Positions 41,830-54,000 of a DNA stretch of 64,000 nucleotides are shown one piece after another. Below the pieces are notes generated by a model. It did not search any database. It worked only from the letters and a program-made list of their open reading frames with translations, and was not told the origin of the DNA. How positions within the stretch are numbered: the first letter of the stretch is position 1; each line of letters opens with the position of its first letter. Origin of the DNA: Tupaia tana (taxonomy: Eukaryota > Chordata > Mammalia > Scandentia > Tupaiidae); the NCBI GenBank assembly GCA_026018925.1, contig JAKSZU010000325.1, forward strand, positions 124,001 through 188,000. Direction: 5' to 3'. The position numbers were made by a program, and so were the translations under genes.

Positions 41830-43700
41830 AAACCTAACCTAACCTGAAGCCTAAATCAAATCATAGAACTAACCCTAACCCTAGGCGGACACCTTATGCT
41901 TAACTCCCACCATAACCTGACCCTGACGCTAACTCCAACCGTAACACTGAACCGAAAACTAACAGTAGCCCTTAACTTACTCCCTCAAACTAACTTCAAA
42001 CCTAAGCTAACCTGAAGCCTAACTGAAACCATAGACCTAACCCTAACCCTAGGCGGACACCTTAAGCTCAACCCCAACACTAACCTGACCCTGACGCTAA
42101 CTCCAACCATAACAGTTACCCGAAAACGAACAGTCGCCCTAAACTTATATCTTCAAACTAAGTTCAAACTTAACCTAACCTGAAGCCTAAATCAAACCAT
42201 AGACCTAACCCTAACCCTAGGCGGACACCTTAAGCTCAACCCCAACCCTATCCTGACCCTCACGCTAACTCTAACCGTAACACTGAACCGAAAACTAACA
42301 GTAGCCCTAAACTTACTCCCTCAAACTAAGTTCAAACCTAACCTAACCTTAAGCCTAACTCAAACAATAGACCTAACCCTAACCCTAGGCGGACACCTTA
42401 AGCTTAAACCCAACCCTAACCTGACCCTGAGGCTAAATCCAACCGTAACACTGAACCGAAAACTAACAGTAGCCCTAAACTTACTCCCTCAAACTAAGTT
42501 CAATCCTAACCTAACCTGAAGCCTAAATGAAACCATAGACCTAACCCTAGCCCTAGGCGGACACCTTATGCTTAACCCCCACCCTAACCTGACCCTGACG
42601 CTTACTCCAACCGTAACAGTTAAACGAAAACTAACAGTAGCCCTAAACTTACTCCCTCAAACTAATTTCAAACCTAACCTAACCTGAAGCCTAACTCAAA
42701 CCATAGACCTAACCCTAACCCTAGGCGGACACCTGAAGCTCAACCCCAACCCTAACCTGACCCTGACGCTATCTCCAACCGTAACACTGAACCGAAAACT
42801 AACAGTAGCCCTAAACTTACTCCCCCAAACTGAGTTCAATCCTATCCTAACCTGAAGCCTAAATCAAACCATACACCTAACCCCAACCCTAGGCGGACAC
42901 CTTAAGCTCAACCCCAACCCTAACCTGACCCTCACGCTAACTCTAACCGTAACACTGAACCGAAAACTAACAGTAGCCCTAAACTTACTCCCTCAAACTA
43001 AGTTCATACCTAACATAACCTGAAGCCTAACTCAAACAATAGACCTAACCCTAACCCTAGGCGGACACCTTAAGCTTAAACCCAAGCCTAACCTGCCCTG
43101 AGGCTAAATCCAACCGTAACACTGAACCGAAAACTAACAGTAGCCCTAAACTTACTCCCTCAAACTAAGTTCAATCCTAAACTAACCTGAAGCCTAAATG
43201 AAACCATAGACCTAACCCTAGCCCTAGGCGAACACCTTATGCTTAACCCCCACCCTAACCTGACCCTGACGCTTACTCCAACCGTAACAGTTAAACGAAA
43301 ACTAACAGTAGCCCTAAACTTACTCCCTCAAACTAATTTCAAACCTAACCTAACCTGAAGCCTAACTCAAACCATAGACCTAACGCTAACCCTAGGCGGA
43401 CACCTGAAGCTCAACCCCAACCCTAACCTGACCCTGACGATATCTCCAACCGTAACACTGAACCGAAAACTAACAGTAGCCCTAAACGTACTCCCCCAAA
43501 CTAAGTTCAATCCTAACCTAACCTGAAGCCTAAATCAAACCATACACCTAACCCTAACCCTAGGCGGACACCTTAAGCTCAACCACAACCCTAACCTGAC
43601 CCTCACGCTAACTCCAACCGTAACACTGAACCGATAACGAAGAGTAACCCTAAACTTACTCCCTCAAACTAAGCTCAAACCTAACCTAACCTGAAGCCTA
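41830..43700 (+). repeat. B-related segment inside unit U (left)
   Basis: Eleven or so monomers follow the order of B at about 26,560-28,420: CTTAACTCCCACCATAACC, AAACTTAT followed by CTTCAAAC, the TCTAACCGTAACACTG monomer, CTTAAGCTTAAACCC, CCTAGCCCTAGGCGG and CCGATAACGAAGAG. It differs from every B copy at more sites than the right-hand segment does (for example TTATATCTTC instead of TTATTTCTTC at 42,145), so it was acquired or separated earlier. It carries a private one-base loss at about 43,094 (CCTGCCCTGAGG). Confidence 0.75.
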
Positions 43701-46700
43701 AGACAAACCATAGACCTAACCCTTACCCTAGGCGGACACCTTAAGCTCAACCCCAACCCTAAAATGGCCCTGACGCTAACTCCAACCATAACAGTTACCC
43801 GAAAACTAACAGTAGCCCTAAACTTACTCCCTCAAACTAAGTTCAAACCTAACCTAACCTGAAGCCTAAATCAAACCATACACCTAACCCTAACCCTAGG
43901 CGGAAACCTAAAGCTCAACCCCAACCCTAACCTGACCCTCACGCTAAATACAACCGTAACACTGAACCAAAAACTAACAGTAGCCCTAAACTTATTCCCT
44001 CAAACTAAGTTCAAACCTAACCTAACCTGAAGCCTAACTGAAAACTTAGACTTAACCCTTACCCTAGGCGGATACCTTAAGCTCAACCCCAACCCTAAAA
44101 TTGCCCTGACGCTAACTCCAACCATAACAGTTACCCGAAAACTAACAGTAGCCCTAAACTTACTCCCTCAAACTAAGTTCAAACCTATCCTAACCTGAAG
44201 CCTAAATCAAACCATACACCTAACCCTAACCCTAGGCGGACACCTTAAGCTCAACCCCAACCCTAACCTGACCCTCAAGCTAAATTCAACCGTAACACTG
44301 AACCGAAAACTAACAGTAGCCCAAAACTTACTCCCTCAAACTAAGTTCAAACCTAACCTAACCTGAAGCCTAACTCAAACCATAGACCTAACCCTAACCC
44401 TAGGCGGACACCTGAAGCTCAACCCCAACACTAACCAGACCCTGACGCTATCTCCAACCGTAACACTGAACCGAAAACTAACAGTAGCCCTAAACTTACT
44501 CCCTCATACTAAGTTCAAACGTAACCTAACCTGAAGCCTCAATCAAACCATATACCTAACCCTAACCCTAGGCGGACAACTTAAGCTCAACCCCAACCCT
44601 AACCTGACTCTCACGCTAACTCCAACCGTAACACTGAACCGATAACTAACAGTAACCCTAAACTTACTCTCTCAAACTAAGTTCAAACCTAACCTAACCT
44701 GAAGCCTAACTCAAACCATAGACCTAACCCTAACCCTAGGCGGACACCTTAAGCTTAACCCCAAACCTAACATGACCCTGAGGCTAAATCCAACCATAAC
44801 ACTGAACCGAAAACTAACAGTAGCCCTAAACTTACTCCCTCAAACTAAGTTCAATCCTAACCTAACCTGAAGACTAAATGAAACCATAGACCTTACCCTA
44901 ACACTAGGCGGAAACCTTAAGCTCAACCCCAACCCTAACCTGGCCCGCACGCTAACTCCAACCGTAACACTGAACCGAAAACTAACAGTAGCCCTAAACT
45001 TACTCCCTCAAACTAATTTCAAACCTAACCTAACCTGAAGCCTAACTCAAACCATAGACCTAACCCTAACTTTAGGCGGACACCTTAAGCTCAACCCCAA
45101 CCCTAACCTGGCCCTGACGCTAACTCCAACCGTAACAGTTACCCGAAAACTAACAGTAGCCCTAAACTTACTCCCTCAAACTAAGTTCAAACCTAACCTA
45201 ACCTGAAGCCTAAATCAAACCATACACCTAACCCTAACTTTAGGCGGACACCTTAAGCTCAACCCCAACCCTAAACTGACCCTCACGCTAACTCCAACCG
45301 TAACTCTGAACCGGAAACTAACAGTAGCCCTAAACTTACTCCCTCAAATTAAGTTCAAACCTAACCGATCCTGAAGCCTAACTCAAACCATAGACCTAAC
45401 CCGAACCCTAGGCGGACACCTGAAGCTCAACCCCAACCCTAACCAGACCCTGACGCTATCTCCAACCGTAACACTGAACCGAAAACTAACATTAGCCCTA
45501 AACTTACTCCCCTAAACTAAGTTCAATCCTAACCTTACCTGAAGCCTAACTCAAACCAGAGACCTAACCCTAACCCTAGACGGACACCTTAAACTCAACC
45601 CCAACCCTAACCTGACCCTCACGCTAACTCCACCCGTAACAGTTAACCGAAAATTAAGAATAGCCCTAAACTTACTCCCTCAAATTAAGTTCAAACCTTA
45701 AGTAACCTGAAGCCTAAATCAAACCATACATCTAACCCTAATCCTAGGCGGACACCTTTAGCTCAACCCCAACCCTAACCAGGACCTGACGCTAACTCCA
45801 ACCGTAACAGTTACCCGAAAACTAACAGTAGCCCTAAACTTACTCGCTCAAACTAAGTTCAAACCTAACCTAACCTAAAGCCTAAATCAAACCATGGACC
45901 TAACCCTAACCCTAGGCGGACACCTTATGCTTAACCCCCACCCTAACCTGACCCTGACGCTTACGCACCCGTAACAGTTAACCGAAAACTAAGAATAGCC
46001 CTAAACTTACTCCCTCAAATTAAGTTCAAACCTTATCTAACCTGAAGCCTAAATCAAACCATACACCTAACCCTAACTTTAGGCGGACACCTTAAGCTCA
46101 ACCCCAACCCTAACCTGGCCCTGACGCTAACTCCAACCGTAACAGTTACCCGAAAACTAACAGTAGCCCTAAACTTACTCCCTCAAACTAAGTTCAAACC
46201 TAACCTAACCTGAAGCCTAAATCAAACCATATACCTAACCCTAACCTTAGGTGGACACCTTAAGCTCAACCCCAACCCTAAACTGACCCTCACGCTAACT
46301 CCAACCGTAACACTGAACCGAAAACTAACAGTAGCCCTAAACTTACTCCCTCAAATTAAGTTCAAACCTAACCGATCCTGAAGCCTAACTCAAACCATAG
46401 ACCTAACCCTAACCCTAGGCGGACACCTTAAGCTTAACCCCAAACCTAACATGACCCTGAGTCTAAATCCAACCGTAACACTGAACCGAAAACTAACAGT
46501 AGCCCTAAACTTACTCCCTCAAACTAAGTTCAATCCTAACCTAACCTGAAGACTAAATGAAACCATAGACCTTACCCTAACCCTAGGCGGACACCTTAAG
46601 CTCAACCCCAACCCTAACCTGGCCCTGACGCTAACTCCAACCATAACAGTTACCCGAAAACTAACAGTCGCCCTAAACTTATTTCTTCAAACTAAGTTCA

Positions 46701-46837
46701 AACCTAACCTAACCTGAAGCCTAAATCAAACCATACACCTAACTCTAACCCTAGGCGGACACCTTGAGCTCAACCCCTACCCTAACCTGAGCCTCACGCT
46801 TACTCCAACTGTAACAGTTAACCGAAAACTAACAGTA

Positions 46838-49800
46838 GCCCTAAACTTACTCCCTCAAACTAAGTTCAAACCTAACCTAACCTGAAGCCTAACTCAAAGC
46901 ATAGACCTAACCCTAACCCTAGGCGGACACCTGAAACTCAACCCCAACCCTAACCTGTACCTGAGGATAAAACCAACCGTAACACTGAACCGAAAACTAA
47001 CAGTAGCCCTAAACTTACTCCCTCAAACTAATTTCTATCCTAACCTAACCTGAAGCCTAACTCAAACCATACACCTAACCCTAACCCTAGGCGGACACCT
47101 GAAGCTCAACCCCAACCCTAACCTGACCCTGACGCTATCTCCAACCGTAACACTGAACCAAAACTAAGAGTAGCTCTAAACTTACTCCCTCAAACTAAGT
47201 TCAAACCTAACCTAACCTGAAGCCTAAATCAAACCATAGACCTAACCCTAACCCTAGGCAGACACCTTAAGCTCCACCCCAACCCTAACCTGACCCTGAC
47301 GCTAACTCCAACCAAAACAGTTACCCGAAAACTAACAGTAGCCCTAAACTTACTCCCTCAAACTAAGTTCAAACATAACCTAACCTGAAGCCTAAATCAA
47401 ACCATACACCGAACCCTAACCCTAGGCGGACACCTTAAGCTCAACCCCAACCCTAACCTGACCCTCACGCTAACTCCAACCGTAACACTGAACCGATAAC
47501 TAAGAGTAACCCTAAACTTACTCCCTCAAAGTAAGTTCAAACCTAACCTAACCTGAAGCCTAACTCAAACCATAGACCTAACCCTAACCCTAGGCGGACA
47601 CCTGAAGCTCAACCCCAAACCTAACCTGACCCTGACGCTATCTCCAACCGTAACACTGAACCGAAAACTAACAGTAGCCCTAATCTTACTCCCTCAAAAT
47701 AAGTTCAAACCTAACCTAACCTGAAGCCTAAATCAAACCATACACCTAACCCTAACCCTAGGCGGACACCTTAAGCTCAACCCCAACCCTAACCTGACCC
47801 TCACGCTAACTCCAACCGTAACACTGAACCGATAACTAAGAGTAACCCCAAACTTACTCCCTCAAAGTAAGTTCAAACCTAACCTAACCTGAAGCCTAAC
47901 TCAAACCATAGACCTAACCCTAACCCTAGGCGGACACCTGAAGCTCAACCCCAACCCTAACCTGACCCTGACGCTATCTCCAACCGTAACACTGAACCGA
48001 AAACTAACAGGAGCCCTAAACTTACTCCCTCAAGCTAAGTTCAAACCTAACCTAACCTGAAGCCTAACTCAAACCATAGACCTAACCCTTACCCTACGCG
48101 GACACCTTAAGCTCCACCCCAACCCTAAAATGGCCCTGACGCTAACTCCAAACATAACAGTTACCTGAAAACTAACAGTAGCCCTAAACTTACTCCCTCA
48201 AACTAAGTTCAAACCTAACCTAACCTGAAGCCTAAATGAAACCATACACCTAACCCTAACCCTAGGCGGACACCTTAAGCTCGACCCCAAACCTAACCTG
48301 ACCCTGACGCTTACTCCAACTGTAACAGTTAACCGAAAATTAACAGTAGTCCTAAACTTACTCCCTCAAACTAAGTTCAAACCTAACCTAACCTGAAGCT
48401 TAACTCAAACAATAGACCTAACCCTAACCCTAGGCGGACACCTTATGCTTAACTCCCACCATAACCTGACCCTGACGCTAACTCCAACCGTAACACTGAA
48501 GCGAAAACTAACAGTAGCCCTTAACTTACTCCCTCAAACTAACTTCAAACCTAAGCTAACCTGAGGCCTAAATCAAACCATAGACCTAACCCTAACCCTA
48601 GGCGGACACCTTAAGCTCAACCCCAACACTAACCTGACCCTGACGCTAACTCCAACCATAACAGTTACCCGAAAACTAACAGTCGCCCTAAACTTATTTC
48701 TTCAAACTAAGTTCAAACTTAACCTAACCTGAAGCCTAAATCAAACCATAGACCTAACCCTAACCCTAGGCGGACACCTTAAGCTCAACCCCAACCCTAA
48801 CCTGACCCTCACGCTAACTCTAACCGTAACACTGAACCGAAAATTAACAGTAGCCCTAAACTTACTCCCTCAAACTAAGTTCAAACCTAACCTAACCTGA
48901 AGCTTAACTCAAACAATAGACCTAACCCTAACCCTAGGCGGACACCTTAAGCTTAAACCCAACCCTAACCTGACCCTGAGGCTAAATCCAACCGTAACAC
49001 TGAACCGAAAACGAACAGTAGCCCTAAACTTACTCCCTCAAACTAAGTTCAATCCTAACCTAACCTGAAGCCTAAATGAAACCATAGACCTAACCCTAGC
49101 CCTAGGCGGACACCTTATGCTTAACCCCAACCCTAACCTGACCCTGACGCTTACTCCAACCATAAGAGTTAAATGAAAACTAACAGTAGCCCTAAACTTA
49201 CTCCCTCAAACTAATTTCAAACCTAACCTAACCTGAAGCCTAACTCAAACCATAGACCTAACCCTAACCCTAGGCGGACACCTGAAGCTCAACCCCAACC
49301 CTAACCTGACCCTGACGCTATCTCCAACCGTAACACTGAACCGAAAACTAACAGTAGCCCTAAACTTACTCCCCCAAACTAAGTTCAGTCCTAACCTAAC
49401 CTGAAGCCTAAATCAAACCATACACCTAACCCTAATCCTAGGCGGACACCTTAAGCTCAACCCCAACCCTAACCTGACCCTCACGCTAACTCTAACCGTA
49501 ACACTGAACCGAAAACTAACAGTAGCCCTAAACTTACTCCCTCAAACTATGTTCAAACCTAACATAACCTGAAGCCTAACTCAAACAATAGACCTAACCC
49601 TAACCCTAGGCGGACACCTTAAGCTTAAACCCAACCCTAACCTGACCCTGAGGCTAAATCCAACCGTAACACTGAACCGAAAACTAACAGTAGCCCTAAA
49701 CTTATTCCCTCAAACTAAGTTCAATCCTAAACTAACCTGAAGCCTAAATGAAACCATAGACCTAACCCTAGCCCTAGGCGGTCACCTTATGCTTAACCCC

Positions 49801-51086
49801 CACCATAACCTGACCCTGACGCTTACTCCAACCGTAACAGTTAAACGAAAACTAACAGTAGCCCTAAACTTACTCCCTCAAACTAATTTCAAACCTAACC
49901 TAACCTGAAGCCTAACTCAAACCATAGATCTAACGCTAACCCTAGGCGGACACCTGAAGCTCAACCCCAACCCTAACCTGACCCTGACGATATCTCCAAC
50001 CATAACACTGAACCGAAAACTAACAGTAGCCCTAAACTTACTCCCCCAAACTAAGTTCAATCCTAACCTAACCTGAAGCCTAAATCAAACCATACACCTA
50101 ACCCTAACCCTAGGCGGACACCTTAAGATCAACCACAATCCTAACCTGACCCTCACGCTAACTCCAACCGTAACACTGAACCGATAACGAAGAGTAACCC
50201 TAAACTTACTCCCTCAAACTAAGTTCAAACCTAACCTAACCTGAAGCCTAAGACAAACCATAGACCTAACCCTAACCCTAGGCGGACACCTGAATCTCAA
50301 CCCCAACCCTAACCTGACCCTGACGCTATCTCCAACCGTAACACTGAACCGAAAACTAACAGGAGCCCTAAACTTACTCCCTCAAACTAAGTTCAAACCT
50401 AACCTAACCTGAAGCCTAACTCAAACCATAGACTTAACCCTAACCATAGGTGGACACCAGAAGCTCAACCCCAACCCTAACCTGACCCTGACGCTATCTC
50501 CAACCGTAACACTGAACCGAAAACTAACAGTAGCCCTAAACTTACTCCCTCAAACTAAGTTCAAACCTAACCTAACCTGAAGCCTTACTCAAACCATAGA
50601 CCTAACCCTAACCCTAGGCGGACACCTTAAGCTCAACCCCAAACCTAACCTGACCCTGACGCTTAATCCAACCGTAACAGTTAACCTAAAACTAACAGTA
50701 GCCCTAAACTGACTCCCTCAAACTAAGTTGAAACCTAACCTAACCTGAAGCCTAAATCCAATCGTAGACATAACAATAACCCTAGGCGGACACCTTATGC
50801 TTAACCCCCACCATAACCTGACCCTGACGCTTACTCCAACTGTAACAGTTAACCGGAAACTAACAGTAGACCTAAACTTAATCCCTCAAACTTACTTCAA
50901 ACCTAACCTAACCTGAAGCCTAACTGAAACCATAGACCTAACCCTAACCCTGGGTGGACACCTTAAGCTCAACCCCAACCCTAAAATGGCCCTTACGCAA
51001 ACTCCAACCATAATAGTTACCCGAAAACTAACAGTAGACCTAAACTTCCTCCCTCAAACTAAGTTCAAACCTAACCTAACCTGAAG
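46838..51086 (+). repeat. 4.25-kb segment nearly identical to B copy 3
   Basis: Positions 46,838-51,086 match 25,008-29,256 with a constant distance of 21,830 bp, checked at 25,031/46,861, 25,325/47,155 and 28,932/50,762. It carries the variants private to B copy 3. Differences seen by eye are very few, such as GACATAAC at 50,768 for GACCTAAC and GTAGCCCTAA near 49,527 for GTAGCCCTTA. Left and right edges fall in stretches shared by the joined monomers, as expected for homologous exchange and not for end joining. It is repeated once more with U copy 2 from 60,609. Confidence 0.9.
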
Positions 51087-54000
51087 CCTAAATCAAACCA
51101 TACACCTAACCCTAACCCTAGGCGACACCTTAAGCTCAACTCCAACCCTAACCTGACATCCAGGCTAACTCCAACCATATCACTGAACCGAAAACTAAGA
51201 GTAGCCCTAAACTTACTCGCTCAAACTAAGTTCAAACATAACCTAACCTGAAGCCTAACTCAAATCATAGACCTAAACCTAACAATAGGCTGACACCTGA
51301 AGCTCAACCACAACCATAACTTGACCTTGACGCTATCTCCAACCATAACACTGAACCGAAAACTAACAGTAGCCCTAAACTTACTCACTCAAACTAAGTT
51401 CAAACGTAACCTAACCTGAAGCCAAAATCAAACCACAGCCTTAACCTAACCGTAGACGGACACCTTAAGCTCAACTAAAACCCTAACCTGACCCTGACGC
51501 TATCTCCAACCGAAACACTGAACCGAAAACTAACAGTAGCCCTAAACTTACTCACTCAAACTAAGTTCCAACATAACCTAACCTGGAGCCTAAATCAAAC
51601 CATGGACCTATCCCTAACCCTAGGCTGACACCTTATGCTTAACACCCACCCTAACCTGACCCTGACGCTTACTCCACCCGTAACAGTTAACCGAAAACTT
51701 AGAGAAGCCCTAAACTTACTCCCTCAAACTAAGTTCAAACCTAACCTAACCTGAAGCTTAAATCAAAGCATAGACCTAACCCTAAAACTAGGCGGACAGC
51801 TTATGCTTAAACCCCATCCTAACCTGACCTTGACGCTTACTCCAACCATAACAGTTACCCGAAAACTAACAGTAGCCCTAAACTTACTCCCTCAAACTAA
51901 GTTGAAATGTAACCTAACCTGAAGGCTAAATCAAACCATACACCTAACCCTAACCCTGGGCGGACAACTTAAGCTCAACCCCTACCCTAACCTGACCCTC
52001 ACGCTAACTCCAACCAAAACACTGAACCGAAAACTAACAGTAGCCCTAAACTTACTCCATCAAACGAAGTTCAAACCTAACCTAACCTGAAGCCTAACTC
52101 AAACCATAGACCTAACCCTAACCCAAGGCGGACACCGGAAGCTCATCAACAACCCTAACCTGACCCTGACGCTATCTCCAACCGTAACACTGAACTGAAA
52201 ACTAACAGTAGCCCTAAACTTACTCCCTCAAACTAAGTTCAAACCTAACCTAACCTGAAGCCTAACTCAAACCATAGACCTAACACTAAGCCTAGGCGGA
52301 CACCTTAAGCTCAACCCGAACCCTAACCTGGCCCTGACGCTAACTCCAACCATAACAGTTACCCGAAAACTAACAGTCGCCCTAAACTTACTCCCTCAAA
52401 CTAAGTTCAAACCTAAACTAACCTGAAGCCTAACAAAAACAATAGACCTAACCCTAACCCTAGGCGTACCCCTTAAGCTCAACCCCAACCCTAACCTCGA
52501 ACTGACGCTAAATACAACCGTAACACTGAACCGAAAACTAACAGTAGCCCTAAACTTCCTCCCTCAAACTAAGTTCAAACCTAACCTAACCTGAAGCCTA
52601 ACTCAAACCATAGACCTAACCCTAACCCTAAGCGGACACCTGAAGCTCACCCCCAGCCCTAACCTGACCCTGACGCTATCTCCAACCGTAACACTGAACC
52701 GAAAACTAACATTAGCCCTAAACTTACTCCCTCAAACTAAGTTCAAACCTAACCTAACCTGAAGCCTAACTCAAACAATAGACCTAACCCTAACCCTAGG
52801 CAGACACCTTATGCTTGACCCCCACCCTAACCTGACCCTGACGCTTACTACAACTGTAACAGTTAACCGAAAACTAACAGTAGCCCTAAACTTACTCCCT
52901 CAAACTAACTTCAAACCTAACCTAACCTGAAGATTAAATCAAACCGTACACCTAACCCTAACCCTAGGCGGACACCATTAGCTCAACCCCAACCCTAACC
53001 TGGACCTGACGCTAACTCCAACCGTAACAGTTACCCGAAAAAAAACAGTAGCCCTAAACTTACTCCCTCAAACTAAGTTCAAACCTAACCTAACCTGAAG
53101 CCTAAATCAAACCATACACCTAACCCTAACCCTAGGCGGACACCTTAAGCTCAAGCCCAACACTGACCTGACCGTCACGCTAACTCCAACCGTAACAATG
53201 AACCGAAAACAAACAGTAGCCCTAAACTTACTCCCTCAAACTAAGTTCAAACCTAACCTATCCTGAAGCCTAACTCAAACCACAGACCTAACCCTAACCC
53301 TAGGCGGACACCTTAAGCTCAACCCCAACCCTAACCTGACCCTCACGCTAACTCCAACCGTAACACTGAACCAAAAAATAACAGTAGCCCTAAACTTACT
53401 CCCTCAAACTAAGTTCAAACCTAACCTAACCTGAAGCCTAACTCAAACCATAGACCTAACCCTAACCCTAGGCGGACACCTTAAGCTCAAACCCAAACCT
53501 AACCTGGCTCTGACGCTAACTCCAACCGTAACAGTTACCCGAAAACTAACAGTAGCCTTAAACTTACTCCCTCAAACTAAGTTCAAACCTAACCTAACCT
53601 GAAGCCTAAATCAAATCATACACCTAACCCTAACCCTAGGCGGACACCATAAGCTCAACCCCAACCCTAACCTGACCCTCACGCTAACTCCAACCGTAAC
53701 ACTGAACCGAAAACTAACAGTAGCCCTAAACTTACTCCCTCAAACTAACTTCAAACCTAACCTAACCTGAAGATTAAATCAAACCGTACACCTAACCCTA
53801 ACCCTAGGCGGACACCTTAAGCTCAACCCCAACCCTAAAATGGCTTTGACGCTAACGCCAACAATAACAGTTACCCGAAAACTAACAGTAGCCCTAAACT
53901 TACTCCCTCAAACTAAGTTCAAACCTAACCTAACCTGAAGCATAAATCAAACCATATACCTAACCCTAACACTAGGCAGACACCTTAAGCTCAACCCCAA

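Larger units (their letters stand above)
37290..51065 (+). repeat. Large higher-order unit U, copy 1 (82 monomers, 13,771 bp)
   Basis: Every marker I tried here recurs exactly 13,771 bp downstream: GGCGACACC (37,350 and 51,121), the ATGGCCCTG variant (41,245 and 55,016) and GAACCAAAACTAAG (47,155 and 60,926). The unit is five bases short of 82 x 168 because it holds five one-base losses, and all five are repeated in copy 2. Internally it is a mosaic: a worn left part (37,290-38,200), mixed monomers, a B-related block (about 41,830-43,700), a block related to 33,960-35,150 (44,700-46,040) and a long segment nearly identical to B copy 3 (46,838-51,086). Confidence 0.93.
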
